NCBI GenBank assembly: GCA_046304755.1 | Contig: JBKCDO010000016.1 | Coordinates: forward strand, 1-12,180 | Direction: 5' to 3' | Source of the DNA: JAIBBG01 sp046304755 | GTDB lineage: Bacteria; Bacteroidota; Bacteroidia; Flavobacteriales_D; Sanyastnellaceae | DNA: 12,180 nucleotides | Part shown: positions 7,240 through 12,180 of the stretch, in pieces | Position numbering within the stretch: position 1 is the stretch's first letter | Layout: every line of letters begins with the position of its first letter | Translations under genes and position numbers: made by a program | Notes under the pieces: model-generated | Databases searched by the model: none | What the model saw: the letters and a program-made list of their open reading frames with translations, nothing else | What the model was told of the DNA's origin: nothing

Positions 7240-8244
7240 ATGAAAAAACGATACCTCTTTTTGGCGTTGCTTGCTGCTTGGATATGCACACGCAATGGCT
7301 TCGCTCAGGATATGCATTTCTCGCAATTCACCAATTGCCCACAATTGTATAATCCTGCACTTACCGGTCAGTTTGAAACTATGCTCAAAGGCACGCTCTT
7401 GCATCGTCGCCAATGGCGTGGCATCGGTTCCGGTTATACCACCAGCGGTCTTGATGCGCAGTATAAACTCTTGAGCAAATACAACGATAACTTCTTTGGC
7501 TTTGGATTGCTGGTCCTTCAAGATGATGCCGGAAAGGCACAGATGCGCACCCTAACGGTTCGTGGTTCGGGCTCTTATAATTTGGTGGCAACCGATGATG
7601 ATCTTTTCTCTTCCGGATTTCAGGTGGGCTTCGAGCAGCGCAGTATCGACTTTGATGGATTAGCGTGGGATTCCCAATTTGACGGCGTGGCATACGATCC
7701 TTCGCTGGATGATCGTGAACGCTTCATTACCACCTCCCGCAGTTTTGTGGACATCGGAGCAGGAGCGCACTGGAAACATCGTGCGAAGAGACGATTCGAT
7801 TTGGGCTATTCTATTTTCCACGCGAATCAACAAATCACCATGATTGCTCGCGGTGATGACCGAGTGCGTTTGCGTCAGGTTTACAAGGCTGCATGGATTA
7901 AACGCTACGAGCACATCGATATGCGCTACGATGCCTTGGTTCAACGTCAAGGCGGTTCAAACGAAGTGAACATTGGTGTGACATGCGAATACCGCATTGG
8001 TGAAGAATCCAAATACACCAATGTAAAGACCGCTAGTCTGGCTCGCGCCGGTGTGTTCTATCGTTGGAAGGATGCGATTTCACCCTACATCGGTTTTGAA
8101 TACAAGCGTTTCGCGGCAGTTAGTTTCGGTTATGATATTCGCCTCGCGAAAATGCCTTTCACCAACGGAATTGCCGGCGGTCCGGAAATTTCACTGACTT
8201 ATTTGGGTATGCCGGAGCGTCAACGTATGAAGGTGATTAAATAG
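7240..8244 (+). CDS. PorP/SprF-like outer-membrane protein of the type IX secretion system
   Basis: This 334-residue protein has a cleavable signal peptide (residues 1-22, cut after GFA). The mature N-terminus QDMHFSQFTNCPQLYNPALTG matches the PorP/SprF family start (FSQ, then P, then NPA). The rest is a run of alternating, Gly- and aromatic-rich strands (FGFGLLVLQDD, GFQVGFEQRS, ARAGVFYRWKD, PYIGFEYKRF, AAVSFGYDIR) typical of an outer-membrane beta barrel. Known members sit with T9SS cargo genes and are needed for cargo such as SprB to reach or stay on the surface. This one starts 14 bases after the cargo gene, so cotranscription and partnership are likely. I chose ATG at 7240 (MKKRYLFLALL) over TTG at 7231 because it begins a standard signal peptide. 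There is no strong terminator after it. Confidence 0.9.
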   Translation: MKKRYLFLALLAAWICTRNGFAQDMHFSQFTNCPQLYNPALTGQFETMLKGTLLHRRQWRGIGSGYTTSGLDAQYKLLSKYNDNFFGFGLLVLQDDAGKAQMRTLTVRGSGSYNLVATDDDLFSSGFQVGFEQRSIDFDGLAWDSQFDGVAYDPSLDDRERFITTSRSFVDIGAGAHWKHRAKRRFDLGYSIFHANQQITMIARGDDRVRLRQVYKAAWIKRYEHIDMRYDALVQRQGGSNEVNIGVTCEYRIGEESKYTNVKTASLARAGVFYRWKDAISPYIGFEYKRFAAVSFGYDIRLAKMPFTNGIAGGPEISLTYLGMPERQRMKVIK

Positions 8245-8255
8245 TCCGAAACAAT

Positions 8256-8304
8256 CAGCGTTGCGCTGTCAATAATTTCCTGAACGCACATATTTGTTGC
8301 GCTG
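8256..8304. other. Small hairpin and 9-bp direct repeat between the PorP/SprF-like gene and murA
   Basis: CAGCG-TTG-CGCTG (8256-8268) is a perfect 5-bp inverted repeat just after the PorP/SprF-like gene, without a T tract. Its right half, GTTGCGCTG (8260-8268), occurs again at 8296-8304, 36 bases further on. It could be a weak terminator or binding sites, or it could be chance. Confidence 0.2.
8289..8296 (+). promoter_or_regulatory. Possible -7 box for murA
   Basis: CATATTTG differs from TAnnTTTG at one base and ends 42 bases before the murA ATG. A TTG at 8261-8263 is 25 bases upstream, wider than the usual spacer. It is supported mainly by similar boxes before other genes here. Confidence 0.3.
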
Positions 8305-8338
8305 CTAGATAGTGTTCTTTGAAGCATAAATCAAGATT

Positions 8339-9646
8339 ATGGCTTCATTTGAAATTATCGGCGGTAAGAAACTCAGTGGTGAGGTAATCCCACAGGGTGC
8401 CAAGAACGAAGCATTGCAGATTGTCTCTGCTGTGTTGCTCACTCCTGAGCGTGTCACCATCTCCAACATACCCAACATTCGCGATGTGATGAAGCTCATT
8501 GAGCTGCTGCAAGCCATGGGTGTTGACGTGACGAAAATTGATGACCACACCTACGCGTTCGAGGCGAAGAATGTCAACCTGGAGTATTTACTCACCGATG
8601 ATTTCAAGAAAAAGGGTGGCGCCTTGCGTGGCTCCATTATGATTATCGGTCCATTATTGGCTCGATTCGGTGTGGCCTACATCCCTGAGCCCGGAGGTGA
8701 TAAGATCGGTCGCCGTCCTGTGGATACTCACCTGCGGGGCTTTGAAGCCCTGGGCGCCACATTCGAACACATGAAGGAAGAGCGTTTTTACAAAATCAAC
8801 GCAAAGAACTTACGCGGAACATTCATGCTGTTGGATGAAGCCTCTGTAACCGGAACCGCCAACATTGTGATGGCTGCTTCACTCACTAAAGGCGAGACGA
8901 CTATCTACAACGCAGCCAGCGAACCATATTTGCAGCAGCTCTGCAAAATGATCAACCGCATGGGCGGAAAAATTTCCGGTATCGGGTCTAACAAACTCGT
9001 CATTGAAGGTGTCGATAGCCTCGGCGGAACAGAGCATCGCATGTTGCCTGATATGATTGAAATTGGAAGTTTCATAGGTCTTGCGGCAACGACACAATCT
9101 GAGATCACCATTCGTAACTGTTCTATTCCGGACCTTGGAATTATTCCATCGGTATTCCGCAAAATGGGAATTGAAATGGAATTCCGTGGTGATGATATCT
9201 ACCTGCCTGCTCAGGAATCTTATAAAATTCAAAACCTCATCGATGGTTCCATATTGACCATTCGCGATGGTATCTGGCCGGCCTTCACGCCTGACTTAAT
9301 ATCCATTGCATTGGTGACGGCCACGCAAGCCAAGGGTAGCGTGCTGATTCATCAGTGGATGTTTGAGAGTCGATTGTTCTTCGTCGACAACCTCATCGAT
9401 ATGGGGGCGAAGATTATCCTGTGTGATCCTCACCGCGCTGTCGTGATTGGAAGTAACCGCGAGACAAAGTTGCGAGGCATTACCATGTCGTCGCCCGACA
9501 TTCGTGCGGGTGTTTCCATGCTGATTGCAGCGCTGGCGGCCAACGGCAAGAGTACCATACACAACATCGAGCAAATCGACCGCGGTTATCAAAACATCGA
9601 GCAGCGTTTGCGCGCTATTGGAGCCGATATCAAGCGCATCGATTAA
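8339..9646 (+). CDS. murA: UDP-N-acetylglucosamine 1-carboxyvinyltransferase (MurA), Asp variant
   Basis: MurA transfers enolpyruvate from phosphoenolpyruvate to UDP-N-acetylglucosamine, the first committed step of peptidoglycan synthesis, in the cytosol. The 435 residues fit the family. Visible signatures are GGKKLSGEVIPQGAKNEAL with the Lys-Asn pair at the N-terminus, the active-site loop PGGDKIGRRPVDTHLRGFEALGA, Asp319 in FTPDLIS (matching catalytic Asp305 of the E. coli enzyme) and Arg389 in DIRAG (matching Arg397). The loop residue that is Cys115 in E. coli is Asp121 here, a change known to keep activity while blocking alkylation by fosfomycin. The start at 8339 gives the standard MASFEIIGG beginning. 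The thioredoxin-like gene follows after 66 bases. EPSP synthase (AroA) is the nearest other family, but the loop and the UDP-sugar-side motifs favour MurA. Confidence 0.96.
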   Translation: MASFEIIGGKKLSGEVIPQGAKNEALQIVSAVLLTPERVTISNIPNIRDVMKLIELLQAMGVDVTKIDDHTYAFEAKNVNLEYLLTDDFKKKGGALRGSIMIIGPLLARFGVAYIPEPGGDKIGRRPVDTHLRGFEALGATFEHMKEERFYKINAKNLRGTFMLLDEASVTGTANIVMAASLTKGETTIYNAASEPYLQQLCKMINRMGGKISGIGSNKLVIEGVDSLGGTEHRMLPDMIEIGSFIGLAATTQSEITIRNCSIPDLGIIPSVFRKMGIEMEFRGDDIYLPAQESYKIQNLIDGSILTIRDGIWPAFTPDLISIALVTATQAKGSVLIHQWMFESRLFFVDNLIDMGAKIILCDPHRAVVIGSNRETKLRGITMSSPDIRAGVSMLIAALAANGKSTIHNIEQIDRGYQNIEQRLRAIGADIKRID

Positions 9647-9654
9647 TTTGGCAA

Positions 9655-9662
9655 CAAGTTTG
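9655..9662 (+). promoter_or_regulatory. Possible -7 box for the thioredoxin-like gene
   Basis: CAAGTTTG followed by C is one base away from TAnnTTTG. It lies 9 bases after the murA stop and 50 bases before the next ATG. It overlaps a small inverted repeat (GGCAA at 9650-9654, TTGCC at 9660-9664). Readthrough from murA is an alternative. Confidence 0.22.
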
Positions 9663-9712
9663 CCTGTGGCGCGGCTTCAATCGTTATTTTTAACCCTGAT
9701 AAAAAGCACACA

Positions 9713-10279
9713 ATGAAAAAAGTATTTGCAGCACTGATGTTGACCGCCGGAATCGCGGCAACATATAGTTTCACTTTGGTTGAACAACCCGTTAAAGCTG
9801 AGCGCATGGCCGTGAAGCCTGCCAAAGTAGGAACTGCAGTAGGTGACGAAGCTCCGGAAATCGTGATGGCCGGTGTGGATGGAAAGGAAATCAAACTCTC
9901 TTCTTTGCGCGGTAAACTCGTGCTCATCGACTTCTGGGCATCTTGGTGCGGACCATGTCGCCGCGAAAACCCGAATGTGGTTTCCGCTTATGAGAAATAC
10001 AAAAAGGCCAAATGGAAGAATGCCAAAGGTTTTGATATTTTCTCCGTTTCACTCGATCAAAATGCGGATGCATGGAAAGCCGCAATCGAAAAGGACGGCT
10101 TGGTATGGAAGAATCACGTTAGTGATCTCAAAGGATGGCAGAATGGTGCCGCCGCCATGTACGGTGTTTCGAGCATCCCGATGAGTTTTCTCATTGATGA
10201 AAACGGAATCATTCTGGCGAAAAACCTCCGCGGTTTGGAACTTCACAAGCAGCTTGACCTCCATGTGAAAAGCCTGTAA
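9713..10279 (+). CDS. Exported TlpA/ResA-like thiol-disulfide oxidoreductase
   Basis: This 188-residue protein has a basic, hydrophobic N-terminus (MKKVFAALMLTAGIAATYSF) that should act as a signal peptide or anchor. No lipobox Cys is present. From about residue 43 it is a thioredoxin fold of AhpC/TSA-TlpA type: the strand-loop GDEAPEIVMAGVDGKEIKLSSLRGK, the redox site WASWCGPCRREN with Cys79 and Cys82, the SVSLDQNADAWKAAIEKD strand-helix, and the cis-proline loop SSIPMSFLIDENG with Pro156. It would exchange thiols and disulfides in the periplasm; reductase versus oxidase direction and partner are unknown. TlpA/ResA relatives often serve cytochrome c maturation or envelope redox balance, but no such genes lie nearby. 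Its only downstream element is a strong terminator, so it is monocistronic or the last gene after murA. Confidence 0.92.
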   Translation: MKKVFAALMLTAGIAATYSFTLVEQPVKAERMAVKPAKVGTAVGDEAPEIVMAGVDGKEIKLSSLRGKLVLIDFWASWCGPCRRENPNVVSAYEKYKKAKWKNAKGFDIFSVSLDQNADAWKAAIEKDGLVWKNHVSDLKGWQNGAAAMYGVSSIPMSFLIDENGIILAKNLRGLELHKQLDLHVKSL

Positions 10280-10302
10280 GCTTTCACAACAGAATATCAA
10301 GG

Positions 10303-10332
10303 AACCCCGATGAGCGATCATCGGGGTTTTTT
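10303..10332 (+). terminator. Rho-independent terminator of the thioredoxin-like gene
   Basis: A perfect 11-bp stem, AACCCCGATGA (10303-10313) with TCATCGGGGTT (10318-10328), encloses a GCGA tetraloop. Counting the end of the stem, it runs into six T bases (10327-10332). It starts 23 bases after the stop codon at 10279. It separates the preceding genes from the grpE-dnaJ operon. Confidence 0.93.
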
Positions 10333-10361
10333 GTCAGCATATATCAGCGAGCCCCTGCGTA

Positions 10362-10405
10362 TTTGTCGCAAATCGCGTCACTCATTGCAGCATCTTTGCG
10401 GCAAA
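10362..10405. promoter_or_regulatory. Two TTTGNNGCAAA sites upstream of grpE
   Basis: TTTGTCGCAAA (10362-10372) and TTTGCGGCAAA (10395-10405) are near-identical palindromic 11-mers starting 33 bases apart, about three helical turns. The second overlaps the putative -7 box and the first sits near where a -33 element would be. They may be protein-binding sites, or partly just the promoter elements themselves. Confidence 0.22.
10391..10398 (+). promoter_or_regulatory. Possible -7 box for the grpE-dnaJ operon
   Basis: CATCTTTG followed by C differs from TAnnTTTG at one base. A TTTG at 10362-10365 lies 25 bases upstream. The box ends 78 bases before the grpE ATG and falls between the preceding terminator and the gene. 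No CIRCE element (the HrcA operator of many heat-shock operons) is seen. Confidence 0.4.
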
Positions 10406-10417
10406 ATCTGACAGATT
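10405..10417. promoter_or_regulatory. Palindrome at the expected grpE transcription start
   Basis: AATCTG-A-CAGATT is a perfect 6+1+6 inverted repeat beginning 7 bases after the putative -7 box, where transcription would start. A one-base loop is too small for an RNA hairpin, so a dimeric DNA-binding regulator is the more natural reading. No such regulator is encoded in the window. Confidence 0.28.
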
Positions 10418-10476
10418 GACCCCGCTCATCCGTTGGCGTGGATGTTGACTGCGGCGGGCGACACATTTTTTGAATT

Positions 10477-11043
10477 ATGATGAACGAAGACAACAAGCAT
10501 ACGACTGCAGCAGGTGAGCAGCAAGAACCATTATTGACCGATGATCATCAACCTGATTTGGGAACACCCGAGCCACAGAGCGAGCAGCCTGTTGACGAAT
10601 TAGGAAAGGCCAAGCAAGATGCTGCCGAGTGGAAGGATAAGTACATGCGCCTCTATGCGGAGTTTGACAATTTCCGCAAGCGCAGCATGAAGGAAAAGTC
10701 GGAGATTCTTTCCTCAGCCTCCGGCGAGTTGATGAAGGAGTTGCTTCCAATCGTTGATGATTTCGATCGCGCCATGCAAGCCAATGCAGGGGTCGACAAT
10801 ATCGATGTAGTGAAGGAGGGGTTCGTCCTCATCCATTCCAAACTCTATCGCAAACTCGAATCGAAGGGCCTTAAGCCCATGGAAGCTGCGGGAAAGCCGT
10901 TTGATACCGATTATCACGAAGCAATCACACAAATTCCTGCACCAACTCCGGATATGGTGGGCAAGGTGGTAGATGAAGTGGAGAAGGGATATTTACTGCA
11001 CGAGAAAGTCCTGCGCTACGCGAAAGTGGTAATTGGACAGTAA
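10477..11043 (+). CDS. grpE: GrpE, nucleotide exchange factor for DnaK
   Basis: GrpE is a cytosolic dimer that releases ADP from the chaperone DnaK and so completes its folding cycle. In these 188 residues, the first 40 or so are acidic and Gln/Pro-rich, likely disordered. A long helix follows (about 40-90) with the family pattern AEWKDKYMRLYAEFDNFRKR, then the helical ELLPIVDDFDRAM segment. The C-terminal beta domain carries the signature PFDTDYHEAITQIP and VVDEVEKGYLLHEKVLRYAKVVI. The gene starts with ATGATG, so either Met could be used. dnaJ starts 13 bases after the stop, the usual grpE-dnaJ operon of this phylum. dnaK is not in the window. The 144 bases upstream, after the terminator, hold the promoter and candidate operator palindromes. 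Confidence 0.95.
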   Translation: MMNEDNKHTTAAGEQQEPLLTDDHQPDLGTPEPQSEQPVDELGKAKQDAAEWKDKYMRLYAEFDNFRKRSMKEKSEILSSASGELMKELLPIVDDFDRAMQANAGVDNIDVVKEGFVLIHSKLYRKLESKGLKPMEAAGKPFDTDYHEAITQIPAPTPDMVGKVVDEVEKGYLLHEKVLRYAKVVIGQ

Positions 11044-11056
11044 CAGCAAAACGACA

Positions 11057-12160
11057 ATGGCAAAACGCGATTATTACGATATACTGGGAGTTTCAAAAGG
11101 CGCGAGTGAGGCTGAAATTAAAAAGGCCTACCGACAGCTTGCATTGAAATACCACCCCGATAAAAACCCGGGCGATAAGGCTGCAGAGGATAAATTCAAA
11201 GAAGCCGCTGACGCATACGGGGTGTTAAGCGATGCGCAAAAGCGCGCTCAATACGATCAGTTCGGACACGCCGGACCGCAAGGAGGATTTGGTGGCGGAG
11301 GCCACATGAACATGGATGACATCTTCAGTAACTTCGGAGACATCTTCGGTGGTGCGTTTGGAGGTGGCTTCGGCGGAGGTGGCGGTCAGCGCCGTGCAAA
11401 GGGCTCGAATTTGCGCATTAAGGTGAAATTGAACCTGGAAGAAATCGCCAACGGCTGCACCAAGAAAATCAAAGTCTTCAAACTGGTCAACGCATCGGAC
11501 GTCACTTTTGATACGTGCAATACCTGCAAGGGACAAGGCCAGGTGCGCCGCGTCACCAATACGATATTGGGTCAGATGGCCACGACATCTACCTGCCCAA
11601 CTTGTCATGGCGTTGGAAAATCGGTGAAATCAAAACCGAAGGATGCCGATGAAAACGGTCAGAAGCGTGAAGAGGAATTAATTGAAATTAATATACCAGC
11701 AGGTGTGGGAGAGGGCATGACCCTCAACGTTGCAGGCAAGGGAAATGCGGGGCCATTCGGAGGAATCCCCGGCGACTTGCTGGTTCAAATCGAGGAGGAG
11801 GAACACGCCGAATTGAAGCGCGATGGTGTGAATCTATACTATGATTTATATGTGAATTTCGCGGATGCGGCCCTCGGTGCCACCGTGGAAATTCCACTGG
11901 TCAAAGGCAAGGCGCAAGTCAAAATCGATGCAGGCACACAAAGCGGAAAAATCCTGCGACTGAAAGGGAAGGGACTCAAGGAAGTCAACGGATATGGACA
12001 GGGCGATTTGCTGGTCAATATCAATGTTTGGACACCCCAAAAACTCAACGACGACGAAAAGAAAGCGCTTGAAAAGTTGCGCGATTCAGCCAACTTTAAA
12101 CCCGCACCCGGGACGAAGGACAAGAGTTTCTTTCAACGGGTGAAGGAAATGTTCAATTAG
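11057..12160 (+). CDS. dnaJ: DnaJ (Hsp40) with a two-motif zinc finger
   Basis: DnaJ delivers unfolded proteins to DnaK and stimulates its ATPase. The 367 residues contain a J domain (KRDYYDILGVSKGASEAEIK, then the HPD triad in KYHPDKNPG), a long Gly/Phe linker (GGFGGGGHM through GGGFGGGGGQ), a zinc-finger region, and C-terminal beta domains (INIPAGVGEGM, KGKGLKEVNGYGQGDLLV). Family members normally have four CxxCxGxG motifs. Here only two are present, CNTCKGQG (Cys154, Cys157) and CPTCHGVG (Cys180, Cys183), corresponding to motifs 2 and 3. Motifs 1 and 4, which form the other zinc site, are absent. I recall the same layout in other Bacteroidota DnaJ proteins. The start at 11057 gives the standard MAKRDYYDILG; a longer reading from TTG at 11033 overlaps grpE and is unlikely. 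CbpA-type proteins lack the whole finger, so DnaJ is the better call. Confidence 0.94.
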   Translation: MAKRDYYDILGVSKGASEAEIKKAYRQLALKYHPDKNPGDKAAEDKFKEAADAYGVLSDAQKRAQYDQFGHAGPQGGFGGGGHMNMDDIFSNFGDIFGGAFGGGFGGGGGQRRAKGSNLRIKVKLNLEEIANGCTKKIKVFKLVNASDVTFDTCNTCKGQGQVRRVTNTILGQMATTSTCPTCHGVGKSVKSKPKDADENGQKREEELIEINIPAGVGEGMTLNVAGKGNAGPFGGIPGDLLVQIEEEEHAELKRDGVNLYYDLYVNFADAALGATVEIPLVKGKAQVKIDAGTQSGKILRLKGKGLKEVNGYGQGDLLVNINVWTPQKLNDDEKKALEKLRDSANFKPAPGTKDKSFFQRVKEMFN

Positions 12161-12180
12161 TGAAATGGTGAAATGGTGAG
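12161..12180. repeat. Start of an 8-bp tandem repeat (TGAAATGG)
   Basis: Immediately after the dnaJ stop codon, TGAAATGG occurs twice in tandem and a third unit begins with TGAG at the window edge. It may be the beginning of a longer minisatellite array of the TGAAATGG/TGAGATGG kind that I recall from some Bacteroidota intergenic regions. The array length cannot be seen here. Confidence 0.35.

Noticed and set aside
9650..9664. GGCAA-CAAGT-TTGCC hairpin as a murA terminator
   Set aside because: The stem is only 5 bp and no T tract follows directly; the T run at 9687-9691 is too far away.

Overview
The window looks like a chromosomal segment from a member of the Bacteroidota, probably a Flavobacteriales- or Chitinophagales-like lineage (inference). 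Four things point there. A large secreted protein ends in a gliding-motility-type (type B) sorting domain and is followed by a PorP/SprF-like gene, a pair known from the type IX secretion system (T9SS). The DnaJ has the reduced zinc-finger layout I associate with this phylum. Promoter-like TAnnTTTG boxes precede several genes. There are no Shine-Dalgarno sequences, only A-rich leaders. I see no phage, insertion sequence, CRISPR, tRNA or rRNA, and the content is largely core genome.

Left part, minus strand (74-3571). A lipoprotein with an OmpA-like domain followed by TPR-like repeats has its own promoter and a strong terminator. Upstream of it is a panB-to-pseudouridine-synthase pair, 47 bp apart and probably cotranscribed from a box so close to the panB start codon that its mRNA may be leaderless. 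panB diverges from the next block across 159 bp.

Middle part, plus strand (3731-8244). A 1164-residue secreted protein (signal peptide, CUB domain, seven degenerate Gly-Gly-Trp repeats, Ig-like segments, a PKD domain and a type B C-terminal domain) is followed after 14 bp by a PorP/SprF-like outer-membrane protein. The two probably form a surface cargo and its partner.

Right part, plus strand (8339-12160). These are housekeeping genes: murA for peptidoglycan synthesis, a TlpA/ResA-like thiol oxidoreductase closed by a textbook terminator, then the grpE-dnaJ chaperone operon. MurA has Asp in place of the usual catalytic Cys, which predicts intrinsic fosfomycin resistance. DnaJ keeps only two of the four zinc-binding CxxCxGxG motifs.

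I find no clear new multi-gene system. The most interesting points are the repeat architecture of the secreted protein, the two key-residue departures in MurA and DnaJ, a recurrent YAnnTTTGC box before most transcription units, and a palindrome at the expected transcription start of grpE. No gene-free stretch exceeds 200 bp.
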